DNA from: Cunninghamia lanceolata
Lineage: Eukaryota > Streptophyta > Pinopsida > Cupressales > Cupressaceae
Direction of reading: 5' to 3'
NCBI GenBank assembly: GCA_027924645.1
Contig: BSBN01001752.1
Location: 15,119,001 to 15,183,000, forward strand
Length of the DNA stretch: 64,000 nucleotides
The notes beneath the pieces are model-generated. The model ran no database searches and had not been told where the DNA came from. It saw only the letters and a list, made by a program, of their open reading frames with translations. Position 1 is the stretch's first letter, and each line of letters starts with the position of its first letter. The position numbers were made by a program, and so were the translations under genes. Shown piece by piece: positions 1-11,289 of the stretch.

Positions 1-887
1 CTTCACTTTCTGACACATATAGCCACTAAACCGTTAGGAATTTGAAGATGCGAACTAGTGAATTGTGAGATTTTGTCTGTAGATTCTAAATATATATTTT
101 TTAAAAAATTTGGAGTTAAAATGTAAAATTTTTTGGGTCTCCTTTGATAACTTGTTTTTAATAGTAAACAACATTTTTTAAAGTGATGTGTATTCTGTGG
201 CACATAACTTTTTTCTACAAAGGATAAAATTTTGATTCTTTTGAATTTAGATTGGTAACACCGATATCTAGAGGATGCATTTGGTTTCATAAAGTTTTGT
301 TGAATACTTTTTTAATTAAGTTTTGAGGTCAAACCAATTATAATTTAGACATAGGCCTATTCTATTCTACATAACTTTTTTTGTATGTATCAGAATTCAA
401 TTTTTTTTGTTGGAATAAGGACATCAATACCTAAAGGATATGTATTTTTTAGAATTTTTTTCTCTATTTTCCTATTTTTCGTATGTGTGAAACAAAGACC
501 TTGATGTTCATTGAAAAACCTACATTCACAAGAAATAAAAAAATAAATATAATAATCAAATTAAATATATTTAAAATTATACTTTTTGGGAAGCTTATAA
601 TAAGGACTACATAATTACAAAACATAAAATATAAATGAATTAATTTGATCCCCCAAAAGGTAAATCAAAAATGGTTTTTTATCAACATTTTGATACGTGT
701 AGATGAGACTCTATTATCTAGGTATGGTTTAAAACTAGTGGGGTTCTATCCAAGGGGGTTTGAAATCATTATAAACACTTCAAATGGAATCTTTCAAGGC
801 TTAAATCATTATATTTTCTAAAAATATGTGATTTTAGCAAAAATCAGGATGTCCCAGAAAGTGTAACCCATTATTGTGGCAACACCT
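1..887. mobile_element. Non-autonomous TIR DNA transposon, right part (copy A)
   Basis: AT-rich non-coding sequence ending in TGTAACCCATTATTGTGG at 862-879, followed by gypsy integrase sequence. The full counterpart in copy B (31085-32008) begins with the reverse complement of this 18-base end, so this is the right-hand part of a terminal-inverted-repeat element of about 0.9 kb; its left end lies outside the window. There is no transposase frame. It sits in the gypsy polyprotein just before the chromodomain region. The terminal repeat is visible; the superfamily is not determined. Confidence 0.7.
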
Positions 888-1740
888 AGGTGATATACCC
901 AATGTCTTCGATAGTTTCACTTCATATGCATTTCTTGAATCAAATTTCTACAATATCCTACATGGTCCAAACTTCTTCATCTCCAACTTGTTATATGTCC
1001 CTACTAGAAATCTCTCTTTTCTCAGATATACCATTACCTCATCTCCAACTCAAAATTCTTTGTCTCTTCTTCTCATCTGCTTGCTCCTTATACTTTCTAT
1101 TCATTTCCTCCAAATGCTTCTTGACCTGATTATGTATTGTCTCCATGTATCCTACAAATTCTTCTGCCTCTACACTTCTCTTATTCTCCATACTGATGTC
1201 ACTCAACTCTTTAACTCCTCTAGGGTTAGTTCCTATCACAATCTCAAAAGGTGTTTTCCCTATACTCCTATTCGTTGAATTATTGTATGCAAACTCTACT
1301 TGTGGTAGAATTAGATCCCAATTTCTTGCCTTATCTCCTACCAAACATCTCAACAAGTTTCCCAAACTCCTATTTACCACTTCTATTTGTCCATCTGTCT
1401 GTGAATAAAATGTTGAACTGAACTTTAGGTTTGTCTTCATCTTCTTCCAAAATGTCCTCCAAAAGTATCTAATGAATCTTATATCCCTATCCAAAACTAT
1501 GCTCTTAGGTAATCCATGCAATCTCACAATCTCCTTGAAAAATAGGTCAGCAACATGCACTACATCATTTGTCTTCTTACAAGGTATGAAATATGCCATC
1601 TTTGAAAATCTATCCACCACTATAAATATAGAATCATGTCCTCTCTATGTTCTTAGCAATCATAATATGAAATCCATGCTTATGTCTTCCGAAGGTCTCT
1701 CCAGTACTATCAAAGATTTGTACAAACTAGTATTCTAACT
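888..1740 (-). pseudogene. Gypsy integrase core and C-terminal region
   Basis: The longest open part (1039-1620) carries the rve core hallmarks: VDRFSKMAYFIPCKKT near its start, then FSSTFYSQTDGQIEVVNRSL and [15 protein letters not shown], followed by the basic GPY/F-like tail. Integrase joins element cDNA to the chromosome. The FAYNNS block reads like chromoviral integrases. Downstream of 1039 the frame is broken, then stops where the TIR transposon is inserted near 887. The frame upstream toward 1740 is also broken (TAG). It is clearly a dead copy; the same domain with other lesions lies at 32009-32790. Confidence 0.9.
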
Positions 1741-1746
1741 ATTCCC

Positions 1747-2022
1747 TTTTGCAACTTGACATACTCTACAACTCTACACAAACTTCCTTACATCCTTATA
1801 TATATGAGGCCAAAAGTAATGTTCACTTACCAAAGCCAGTGTCTTGTTAATTCCAAAATGTCCTGCTAATCCACCACTATGCTTCTTCTTGATCAAATTG
1901 TCTCTCATTGAACTCCTAGGTATACACAATTGATTTCCCTTGAACAACATATCCTCCTGAAAGAAATAATCCAACCACTTACTTCTATCAATTACAACAG
2001 GTTCCTTATGTATGCTTTCCAT
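1747..2022 (-). pseudogene. Gypsy integrase zinc-binding (H2C2) domain
   Basis: The translated piece contains GGLAGHFGINKTLALVSEHY followed by FWPHIYKDVRKFV. This is the HHCC-type N-terminal domain of gypsy integrases, normally continuing into a CxxC pair. Here a TAG interrupts the frame just before that pair, which copy B keeps as CRVCQ. In the parent polyprotein it lies between RNase H and the integrase core, which is the order seen here. The frame upstream is confused by the 272-base tandem duplication at 1949-2492. Confidence 0.85.
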
Positions 2023-2492
2023 AGTTCTATAAAATCAAGATCTACTTCATACATGCGCTTTGGTTCTTCAAAACCTAATACTTCAACTCTCATCTCTATC
2101 AGCAAATTCCTTCTTCTACTCAAGGCATTTGCAACTTTGTTTTACATCTCACTCCTATGTTTCAATACAATTGTGTAACTCTGCATGAACTCTACCTATC
2201 TCATATGTCTCTGATTCAACATATCCTCCTGAATGAAATAATCTAACCACTTACTTCTATCAGTTACAATAGGTTCCTTATGTATGTTTTCCATAGTTCT
2301 ATAAAATCAAGATCTACTTCATACATGTGCTTCAGTTCTTCAAAACCTAATACTTCAACTCTCATCTCTGTCAACAAATTCTTTCGTCTACTCAAGGCAT
2401 CTGCAACATTTTTTGATATCTCACTCCTATGTTTCAATACAAGTGTGTAACTCTGCATGAACTCTACCCATCTCATATGTCTCTGATTCAAC
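1949..2492. repeat. 272-base tandem duplication inside the gypsy RNase H/integrase junction
   Basis: ATCCTCCTGA recurs at 1951 and 2223, and CTGATTCAAC at 2211 and 2483, giving two adjacent 272-base units (1949-2220 and 2221-2492). The units differ at about 8 of the first 113 bases. Copy B has a single unit (about 33070-33340) that shares variants with each of the two units. The duplication repeats the end of RNase H and scrambles the reading frame. Confidence 0.88.
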
Positions 2493-2984
2493 TTTCCTTG
2501 ACTGTTTAGATATTGTAAAGCTTGATGATCCATATACAACACAAATTCCTTAGGCATTGAACTCCTTATCATAAACTGAATATCTTCTCCTTGCATCATT
2601 CAACTTCTCATTGAAATATGCTACTAGTCTACCTTCTTGAGTTAACACTGCTCCTATAACATTTCCACTTGCATCACAATCCACTTGAAATACTTTGTTG
2701 AAATTTGGTAATACTAACACTGGTTGCTCTATCACTTTCTGCTTCAACAATTCAAAACTTTTATTTTCTCCTGATGTCCACTTAAAGTCCTTTCTGTAAC
2801 CTCTCATTGTCTCTATCATAGGCGTACAAACTAAACTGAAATTTCTAATGAACTTCTGGTAGAAACTAGCTAATCCATGAAATGTTCTAACTTCTCCAAT
2901 GCTCTTAGGTGTTGGCCACTCTACAATTGCTCTAACTTTCGTAGGGTCCATCTTCAATCCTTCCATTGAAATCACAAATCCCAA
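2264..2984 (-). pseudogene. Gypsy reverse transcriptase C-terminus and RNase H
   Basis: The 2550-2984 frame begins at [20 protein letters not shown], covers the RT thumb/connection with TFHGLASFYQKFIRNFS, and enters RNase H at VDCDASGNVIGAVLTQEGRL. A stop follows YSVYDKEFNA. The domain continues in another frame at 2264-2599 with FVLYMDHQALQYLN and the ALSRR end motif. RNase H degrades the RNA strand of the cDNA hybrid. Catalytic acidic positions of the TDASG-like motif are present as CDASG. The break between the two frames shows the copy is dead. Confidence 0.9.
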
Positions 2985-3570
2985 ATATACCAGTCTTTCT
3001 TCATGAAACTATATTTCTTAATGTTTATTAGCAATTTCTCTTCTCTCAATCTCTGCAATACTTGTCTAAGGTGCCACAAATATTCTTCTTTTGTCTTACT
3101 AAAAATTAGAATATCATCCAAGTATACAATAACAAACTTACCCAAGAATTTCTTCAAGACCTCATTCTTCAACCTCATGAAAGTACTCAGTGCATTAGTC
3201 AATCTAAAATGCATTACTAACCATTCATACAATCCTTCTTTTAACTTAAATGCAGTCGTCCATTCATCTCCTTCTCTGATTCTGATATGATGGTATCCAC
3301 TCTTCAAGTCTATCTTTGTGATATACTTTGGTCCACTCAAACAATCCATAATGCCATCCATCCTTGGCAATGGAAATCTATACTTAACTATGATCTTATT
3401 GATTGCTCTAGAGTCTATACATGTTCTCCATTCTCCATCTTTATTCAATTCTAACATTGTAGGTACTACACAAGGGCTTAAACTTTCTCTAATCAATCCT
3501 TTCATCAACAATTCATGTAGCTATCTATTCAGCTCCACATTCTCTATTGGTGTCATCTAGTGTGCTACTT
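2972..3570 (-). pseudogene. Gypsy reverse transcriptase palm/fingers
   Basis: The frame 2972-3511 contains [40 protein letters not shown] and the catalytic [14 protein letters not shown], which are the classic Ty3/gypsy RT blocks. The frame ends at DWYIWDL, where the related sequence should run on as LGFVIS; the next frame resumes there. This small frameshift near 2985 is also present in copy B (near 33830), so it predates the duplication. In the block after [13 protein letters not shown] the residues [11 protein letters not shown] differ from the usual PFGLxNAPxTF. Confidence 0.93.
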
Positions 3571-3639
3571 TGTTAGGCAAACTAGCTCCAGGTATAAGGT
3601 CTGTATGATGACTGATACTCCAGATTGGTGGCAATCCCT

Positions 3640-4250
3640 CAAGTACATTATCTGATATGATGTCTTCATACTTTGTCAACAATTTAGTTATCTCCGCTGG
3701 CTATGATTCTTCAATCTCTGTACTTAGTGTTCCATGCTTCTTAGGGATCAAAGAAAAACACATATTCTCATGTCTCAAACCATCCAAAAATATTCTTCCA
3801 TCTACCAAACAGATTCTAGCATTCCTGCGTACTTCACTCTTAGGCTCATCTTCCAAAGGTATCAAGGCGATTTTCTTTCCATTAGATACTGTAGTGTAAA
3901 TATTCTTTCTCCCATCATGTATAGCTTTTCTATCATAATACCATGTTCTACCCAACAATATATGACATACATCCATCGACATAATATCACACAATACTTT
4001 ATCATGATAAGATCTTATATGAAAATTTACCAAACATTGTTCACTCACCAGTACCTTATGTTCATCTTGAATCCATGCTATCTTGTAGGGCTTAGGGTGT
4101 TTCAATATCTCCAGGTTTAGCTTAGTCACCATCTCCTCTAAAACCAGATTATTAGTACTACCACTATCAATGACAACCTTACAACATTTACCTCCTGATT
4201 TGCATCTGGTCTGGAACAAACTTTTCCTCTATGGTGGTTCCTCAGTTGTC
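3640..4250 (-). pseudogene. Gypsy aspartic protease region
   Basis: The open piece 3701-4219 starts inside the element's polyprotein, upstream of RT. It contains the retropepsin active-site motif as VVIDSGSTNNLVLEEMVTKL and a later ILLGRTW block. The family works as a dimer that cuts the gag-pol polyprotein. A stop upstream separates it from the zinc-knuckle frame; in copy B the two are still joined in one 301-residue frame (34355-35260). Confidence 0.9.
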
Positions 4251-4318
4251 TCTACTTGAAATAGTGCTCTACTCATAACTAATGATTCTCCTTTCTCTAG
4301 TTTTCCAACTGAATTAGG

Positions 4319-4536
4319 TCATCCAATAGGTTCTTCTTCTACATAAGTTGTTCTTGCATTGTTCTTTGTCTTCTTTCTTGTGCTTCCTTGATGACATTTA
4401 AATGTTCTATGTCCTTCACCTCCCAACTTAAAACAAGTTCCTCTAAATGTTCTCCTATCAAATCCTTTTTCATCTCTTCTATACCCTTCACTATCGTAAC
4501 AATTATGATTCCCTTTGTGATACAAAGTTCTATCAT
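4319..4536 (-). pseudogene. Gypsy gag nucleocapsid, zinc knuckle with a missing cysteine
   Basis: The fragment reads FRGTCFKLGGEGHRTFKCHQ. The usual CCHC knuckle is C-x2-C-x4-H-x4-C; here the second position is leucine, so one zinc ligand is lost. The same leucine occurs in copy B (35100-35180), so the change predates the duplication. The surrounding sequence is rich in Arg, Lys and Glu, as expected of a nucleic-acid-binding gag segment. Confidence 0.82.
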
Positions 4537-4979
4537 CTATCCAGTATGAATGGCTATCTCTATCTTCCTTCTTGTATGGACTATCTTGTTTGTTCTACTC
4601 CGCATAAGATGTGTCTCTTTAGAATAAGTTCTACCTCTTTGAAATTTGCCTTCTCTACCTCTCTATCTTTGTTCATGCTTCTTATTTAACTTGTCTTAAA
4701 CTTTCAAGGCAAACTGATATGCTTCTTCTATTGTTGTCATCCTTACCAGACTCAATTCTTCTTGAATGTTCAATCTTAGTCCATTGATGTATCTTGACAC
4801 TTTCTCCTTTATTCTTCACTATGTCTATTCCTTATGACCATCTTATGAAATTCTTGAGTATAATCCTTCACATATTTCTCATTTTGTTTAAGGTTTTGCA
4901 ATCTCTTCAACAATTCCATCTCATAGTCAGCAGGTATAAACCGATTCTTCAACTTTGTCACCATCCTATCCCATTTTGT

Positions 4980-5447
4980 GATCTTTTCTTTTCCTCTTTA
5001 ATTTCTATCCAACTAAACTTCTTTCCACCAAATAGAAGCATGTCCTTTCAACTTAGTCTTAACAAATGTTACAATCTCTGGATCTTTAATTTCTTCATAT
5101 TCAAAGTATTCCTCCAAGTCATTTATCCAATCAATCAATTCCACTAGATTCAAAATTCTAGTGTAATTCGGTGCGTCCACTCTAGGTCTATTTTTAGTCT
5201 TTGAAATAGCTTTCAACATCTTCACTTGATCTGATTCTTTTTCTTCTTCTTCTTCTAGGGTTTCTTCATTTTGATTAACAAATTGAAATTCTTCATCAAC
5301 ACTTTCAACATCATGTCTAAGGGTTAGTCCTCTTCTTCTGTCTTCTTCTATAGAATCTAATCTAACTTTCATTATTTTAATCATCTTCATCATTTCATCC
5401 ATTCTTCCAGCCATAGTGCCTACAACAATTATCCTCCTCAGTAGCAT
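4980..5447 (-). pseudogene. Gypsy gag N-terminal part
   Basis: The open piece 5013-5447 starts 172 bases downstream of the primer-binding site, in element orientation. It has a charged Glu-rich segment (LEEEEEKESDQ) followed by the gag core block WINDLEEYFEYEEIKDPEIV and HASIWWKEV, typical of Retrotrans_gag. Gag packages the RNA in cytoplasmic particles. The frame then breaks, and the part between 4536 and 5013 persists only as scattered frames. The start chosen is the first ATG of the open frame. Confidence 0.85.
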
Positions 5448-5618
5448 CTCTTCCTAAGATTCGGTGCAACTGCTTCAATTCGATGATCTAACTACAAGGT
5501 AGCAACTACCTCACACTCGGCGATCTGTTGATGAACACAAGTAGACTAGCTTAGGTCAGTGATCGGTTCACCACAAGATCTTCCAAAATTCCTTCACTTT
5601 CAAAGGATTCAAAACTTT

Positions 5619-5630
5619 GCTCTGATACCA
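5619..5630 (-). other. Primer-binding site of gypsy copy A
   Basis: On the minus strand this reads TGGTATCAGAGC, complementary to the 3' end of initiator tRNA-Met, the usual minus-strand primer site of plant LTR elements. It lies five bases inside the LTR end at 5636. Confidence 0.9.
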
Positions 5631-5635
5631 CTTGG

Positions 5636-6427
5636 TGTAGTCACAATCAGAGGGTTCACAGAGTGAACTGTCCAAACCATGCAACTAGAGTAAATGCAAT
5701 GGAAACAACACAAATATAGAATACAATGGAAGATTCAAATGCTCAATATATAATATATTCAGAATGCTTATATGCCAGAAATATGCAGGCTACAATCAAA
5801 GGGCTCATAGGCCTGATTTTAACTATCCAAAAAGAATCTAATTATCTATTTTATGAATTATGCTAACTATAAAGAACTAACTTTCTACTACTCTAGGAGA
5901 TCTATATATCATCTGCAAGCTCTGGAAATCCTCCATGTTGGACAAGAAAGGTTACAAACTCCAATGAAGGAATGTAACGTGTAGAAACAAATAGGTCAGA
6001 CCTAAACATCTCCAGTAATGCTCCACAAATGTATGAATCAAGGTGTGGACCTCAAGGAAGGTCTATCTGATCCATATGTGCCTTGTAATATGTTTCATTT
6101 AGCTCTACAAGTCACGAAAGTGCTCCATAAACCTTCTCCTTCAATTGACTGTCTGAATGCTCTGCTCTGGGAGAACTGATGATCTTCTGACAACGATAAA
6201 TTTTAGCAGACAAATCTAAATGACCTAAAATTTGGATATGATGTGGATGATGATGTGTAGACGCTAAGTCCTGATTTGTGAGCTCTAGTACGAAGATGCG
6301 GCAAAATGCGGTAGAAAATGCTAAAACTGCAATTGACTGAATTGAATTGAAAATGAAAGAAAAGAAAGAATGTAAATATTATTGGTTGATGCAAGATTGA
6401 TCTACAACCTAGGATGATCCTACATCA
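5636..6427 (-). repeat. 5' LTR of gypsy copy A (792 bases)
   Basis: On the minus strand it starts TGATGTAGGATCATCC and ends GTGACTACA next to the primer-binding site. The same 792-base span recurs at 36399-37190, and its 5' (U3) end recurs at 30503-30792 beside the chromodomain, confirming the outer boundary. Distant similarity to the LTR at 18690-19609 shows both belong to one broad family. Confidence 0.88.
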
Positions 6428-7210
6428 AGAATTCTTGGGGTCGTATCCCTGAGGTATACCAGTTTTTATACAATTTTCATAAGATAAGTTCCGCCATAAA
6501 TATTTGAAACTTTGATGATGGGTGCCAAACCATGAAAACACTCACTGCCCTATCATTAAATGCTTTAATTGACTCCCAGGACCCCCAGTGAACAAAATAT
6601 ATTTGAACCCACGGGCTTAATTGAAAATGAACAAAACAAAACAATAAATAGAGTGAAGCCTCTTCCAATCAGGTTTACCTTTCAGCACACCATTTACTAA
6701 GTTGTGTCTCACAATCCTTGTCCATGGTTCATAATGCTTAAACAATCTTAGAATCCTAATATCGTCCCCTAAAATTTGAGGTCCTTAAATCCAAAACCAC
6801 AAAGTTAAGTAGGCTTACAATAAATACTCCAAGTAACAACTTGCATTTTCTAATTACCTCTCCATCAAAGAAAAGAAAGTTTGTGTGTAAAGTAATAAAT
6901 ATTCAGAGAAACTTAGTGGATAATAAACATGCATTTGCAAGATATTCAAACATTTGCTAGCAATAAGAAAGGGTTATTAGCAATGTGAAACCTGTTTTGA
7001 ATTGTAAAAAGCATATATGCGAGAGTCAGGTTTCATAACTAGGATCAAAAATCTCGTGTGTCTTTTTAGCTTGCAAGTGGCAGTAAATCATATGTGCTAA
7101 TGGAATTTTACTAAATGCTGGCAAAGGTTTGCAATTCTCTTCATTATTCTATCTTTCTCTATTTAGTTAAGTGCCTAAAATGATAGCTTTCATTTTAAGT
7201 GTTTCTTCAG
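6428..7210. other. Non-coding DNA between gypsy LTR and first host exon
   Basis: AT-rich sequence with no supported coding frame on either strand; the short open frame at 6477-6668 on the minus strand has no recognisable domain. It is matched at 37191-37960. It most likely is intron or flanking DNA of the host gene fragment that follows. Confidence 0.5.
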
Positions 7211-8636
7211 ACAGTGTTGGTTAAGATCTGTTGAATGCTTTCTGTTCTGTTTCTTGGAACAAAAGGTTAGTGGAAGAGAAATAAAACCCCTATACATTTT
7301 CATTTTCATTTCAATTATGCCTTCCTTTTGTAATATTGTGTTTTGTTCTCAAGATGGTAGATTGTTCTTTTCATAAGAATTCTTTTTTTAGTGATATTTA
7401 CCTTGCTAATACTGTCAATTAGTTTGATACTTTGGTAGGGGCACTGCCTTTATCAAAGGGAGGAGAGGAAGCATAATTTGTACAGATTGAACAACTTTAG
7501 GTTAGCATTGCCAATCAATTCTTTTATTTGAAATCTATAAATAACTTGTGGTGTAGTGTGTGCTCTAGATTAAACTAGGGCTGGACCATTGGAGAATAAA
7601 TTTAATTTTTTTTGGCTACTATCTTTTGGTGCTGTCTTTGTTACATGGACACATTTGCAAACTTAAATTCAATTCATATCCAATAATGAACATTATCGTT
7701 ACTTCCACTGAAACTTAACAATCAACTATTTGAATTTGTTCTTAATCAAAGTTATAGAAATTTAACAATCAACTATTTGATTTTGTTCAAATATTAATCT
7801 GCATTACTATTTCCTCAAGGAAATACCATTTTATTCTAGTTTTTATTAGATCTCTGAGAACTTGCAGAAACATGTTCAGAGTTTAGTAGTTTACTGCATA
7901 AAGAACTATCTAGATGTTAGGACAACTACAATTTGGTTAATACAAAAGTCTCTACCATCTTTTTTTCCCAAAGAAAAAATCCATGATTTCTATTCAAAGG
8001 CAGAACTGAAATTACATTTTCCAGGTGCGTAAAGCACAATGAACTAGATAGATAAAATACCCAGCTAACAAAAAGTGTCAACAACCTAATATCAACAGAA
8101 AAACTCCTAAAAATATATCAAATTGAAGGGTTATAAACACCCTTACAATAAAACTATATATAAAAGACTAGGGCTCATAATAAGAAATGACATTTTGAAT
8201 TGTCCCCGTTACCAAAGAGAAGAAGACAAAAGGTAGACAAATTATAAAAATAGATCCTCATCATTTTTGATGAACAGATTGGGTAGAAATAGAAAGGTCT
8301 CTTCCATCTATTTCTATATGGTCTAAGTTTTGAGTCTTGTAGTTAAACTGTTATAGGTTGCTTTTTCTACACAATGAATTCTTCTATTTTGGCAAGGGGC
8401 TAAAGAATGTTGTTGCAGTTTGGATTCTGAGATAAATTACTTTATAATATAGCCTTCTTTGCTGATAAAATTATCTTTATTTCTATGATAATCTGTCCAT
8501 TGAGTTTCTAAATCTGCATTCCTTTTTCCTCAAGAAAAGACTTACCCTTTTATTCCTAGTTTTCATCAGAAAACTTACGGAAACATGTTCTGAGTTACTT
8601 CTTAAAGCAGTATTAAGATGTCGTCATAAATTTTTG

Positions 8637-8637
<1 letters not shown>

Positions 8638-8722
<85 letters not shown>
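8638..8722. repeat. (TA)n microsatellite, expanded in copy A
   Basis: About 85 bases of uninterrupted alternating TA. The same place in copy B (39433-39449) has only about 17 bases. Confidence 0.98.
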
Positions 8723-8724
<2 letters not shown>

Positions 8725-9167
8725 TGTGATAATCTTTCAATCTGTTTGCTTAATCTACATTGTGTTTTCCTCAAGGAAAAACCATTTTATGTCTTTTTCA
8801 TAAAAAAATTTGCAGAAACATGTTCCAAGTTTACTACTAAAAGCATTATTAAGATGTCACTATAAATTTGTAGTGGTTGTGTGTATGTGTATCATAGATA
8901 TATTGTAATATTATCTATTTGCCTTTCCAGGAAGAAAATGAAGGAGTAGGTAGAAAATGAAGAAGTGGGCAAGGAACTCTAAAAAGAAAAAGAGGATGCA
9001 GGTGAGAATCTTATTTTCATATTGAATGTTTCCTACTTTTCTTTTCTTTGTCTTTATATAATTCTCGACATAGACCCAGTAGATTGAAGTTTCAATTCTA
9101 TACCCTAAAATGAAAATTATTGTAATTATCTTCCAGAGTTGGAATTCAAGCAAACATAGGAACTATT

Positions 9168-9739
9168 TGTTGGTAAGCAGGGGAGGATTAATGGTTGTCT
9201 AACCAAATGCTATAGCAAATAGATAGTAAAAACAAACACACAAAAGACAGACCAGAGAATAGATGCAAAACAGGAATTTATATTTATCTATGCCATTTCA
9301 AAATACATTCAAAAACTTCTTACAAACTTCAATCTAGAGCTGCTGCTCTATTTTTCACACTCAAACAATATTCAGCCCCAAACCTAGAGCTACTGTGCCA
9401 GATCGTGTTGCTGCACAAATTTTTCTTCTGTCTAATATATTCTTCTTCTATTCTCTGTTGTTCTGCTGTAAACTTCTTGTTCTCTGCTGGAACATTCCCT
9501 TACACCTCTGCTGCTGCAAGCTTTCCTTCTCTTACTTCTATGGTCAACACTTTTCCCTCCTATTTGTCTCATTCATTCATGCCCAGAAAATGGGCACTCA
9601 AACTCTCCTTTCAAATTCAAAATCACCTACCAAATTTAATGTTGGCAGTTGCAATGGTGCTCGGGGCAAATTTTGGAGATCCCCAAGTTTGATGCAGGGC
9701 AGGGGAATTAAATGGTCTGACGGAAGATTAATTCCAACA
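9168..9739 (-). repeat. 3' LTR of copia copy A
   Basis: 572 bases, paired with 14112-14683. On the minus strand it begins TGTTGGAATTAATCTTCC directly after a G-rich polypurine tract, and ends at TACCAACA. It contains copies of the AGAGCTGCTG motif that recurs inside the element. Confidence 0.93.
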
Positions 9740-9799
9740 CCCCCCTTAATCTGAAGTCAGATGTCATTTTACAATTTTCTTTCCGAAATTGACTCCGGA

Positions 9800-10075
9800 G
9801 TTATACCTTTGCATTTGCCTTTTCGAAGTAGATCTCTAGAGCTATTTCTGTCATTCTGGATCATCTCTGAAGCTCTTTTCTGCATCTTTGAAGCACTCTA
9901 TATGCATCTCAAGAGCTGATTCCCTGCATCTCTAGAGCTCTATTTTTGCATCTCTGGAGCATCTCTAGAGTTGCACATACCTTCCAGAGTTGAACCTCTG
10001 GAGCTCTGTTGTTGTCTTTCTGCAGTTGAACCTCCAGAGTTGTCTTCTTTCTAGCATTGCACATCTCCGGAGCTA
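9800..10075. repeat. Array of degenerate CTCYRGAG palindromes at the copia 3' end (copy A)
   Basis: A run of near-palindromic motifs such as CTCTAGAG, CTCTGGAG, CTCCAGAG and CTCCGGAG, spaced about 20-30 bases apart and often followed by CTG. It lies between the RNase H end and the polypurine tract. On the minus strand copy B encodes a Ser/Gly-rich tail here. The counterpart is at 45985-46285. Confidence 0.75.
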
Positions 10076-10079
10076 TCGA

Positions 10080-10272
10080 CGATGCCAAGCCTATCTATTA
10101 GGCGTTCAAAAGAATCTTTTGGCAATGCCTTGGTAAAAATGTTAGTGAGCTATTGCTTGGATCTGCAATACTGTAACTCAATCTCTCCTCATTCTACCAA
10201 CTCCCTTATGAAATGATAAGGAAACTCAATGTGCTTTCTTTGTCTGTGGAAAACTGAATTCTTTGTCAAGGC
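10080..10272 (-). pseudogene. Copia RNase H remnant with internal deletion (copy A)
   Basis: Only the C-terminal end survives, corresponding to the copy B frame with VERGEIELQYYRSEQQLTDI and FTKALPK. Compared with copy B, about 410 bases matching 46481-46890 are missing between TTTGTCAAG and GCCTAGTAG at about 10270, taking most of the RNase H domain, including its catalytic acidic residues. Copia RNase H normally follows RT directly, as here. The loss happened after, or during, the segmental duplication because copy B retains the segment. Confidence 0.85.
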
Positions 10273-11160
10273 CTAGTAGTTGTCAAATACATGAGGCTTC
10301 CAACCATGCTCTTGTAGAGGGTTGGGTTTACTTCCTTACTGATGTCCCCTTTACTTAATTTCAGACCTGTAGCTATTGGTGTAGGGGCAGGTTCACTGTT
10401 CTCCATTTTAAATCTCTTTACAATTTGTTTGGTATAGTTAGTTTATGAAATAAATATGCCATGCTTTGTTTGTTTGACCTTAATGCCAAGAAAATCCTTT
10501 AGCAGACCTAAGTTTGTCATCTCAAACTCATTCTTCATTGCCTCTTTGAAATCAACAATGAAAAGATCACTATTGCTAGTAAAAATTAGATCATCTACAT
10601 ACAAAATAGTAATCAAAATATTACCTTCAGCTGCTTTGATGTAAAGAGTAGGCTCACTGTTGCTTTTACTAAAGCCATTACTCACTAAATATGAGTCTAT
10701 TCTATTGTACCATGCCCTAGGTGCTTGTTTCAGCCCATAGAGGGCTTTCCAAAGCCTATATACTTTGTCCTCTTGCCCTGGGACTTCATAGCTAGGTGGC
10801 TGCTCCACATACACTTCCTCTTTCAGCACTATGTTCAAGAAGGCTGACTTTACATCCATTTGAAACACCTTCCACTTGTGTTGGGCTGCTTTTGCTATGA
10901 CTACCTGAACTGTTCCCAACCTTGCAACTAGTGCATATGTCTCATCATAATATCTTTGAGGTTGTTATTTGTACGTTTTGACAACTAGCTTTGCCTTATG
11001 TCTTTCAATCTTTCCTTTAGCAGTAGACTTGGTCTTATAGACCCACTTAACTTCAATCACTTCTTTACCTTTGGGTAAATCAGTTAGCTGCCATGTGTCA
11101 TTCCTCTATATGGCATCCAACTCTTCATCCATGGACTTACATCATTTCTTAGCTTTCACA
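10273..11160 (-). pseudogene. Copia reverse transcriptase (copy A)
   Basis: The open piece 10443-10919 shows FQMDVKSAFLNIVLKEEVYV, VYRLWKALYGLKQAPRAWYN and the catalytic LYVDDLIFTSNSD, the standard copia RT blocks. Upstream, toward 11160, lies the weakly preserved start (DELDAIERNDTW and KWVYKTKS in copy B). RT copies the element RNA to DNA in cytoplasmic particles. Stops separate the N-terminal part from the core, so this copy is not functional. Confidence 0.92.
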
Positions 11161-11289
11161 GCTTCTTCAAAGTGCATTGGATCACTACAAGAAAATAATG
11201 CAAAATCTAAATTCTCATCTATATCAGCATACCTTGTGTTGTCATAAATCTCCTTCACACTCCTTGTCCTCCATGGCATCAATAATGTG

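Larger units (their letters stand above)
888..6427 (-). mobile_element. Ty3/gypsy chromovirus-type LTR retrotransposon, copy A (decayed)
   Basis: Reading leftward on the minus strand, the order is 5' LTR, tRNA-Met-type primer-binding site, gag, zinc knuckle, aspartic protease, reverse transcriptase, RNase H, integrase. This protease-RT-RNase H-integrase order defines Ty3/gypsy. The matching element in copy B also retains a C-terminal chromodomain, placing it with chromoviruses. The 3' end and 3' LTR lie left of the window. Every domain is interrupted by stops or frameshifts, so the element cannot encode its own proteins. Confidence 0.93.

Noticed and set aside
874..1738. Several plus-strand open frames over the gypsy integrase.
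   Set aside because: They are shadows of the minus-strand integrase; codon content is Ser/Leu/Tyr-rich without domains.
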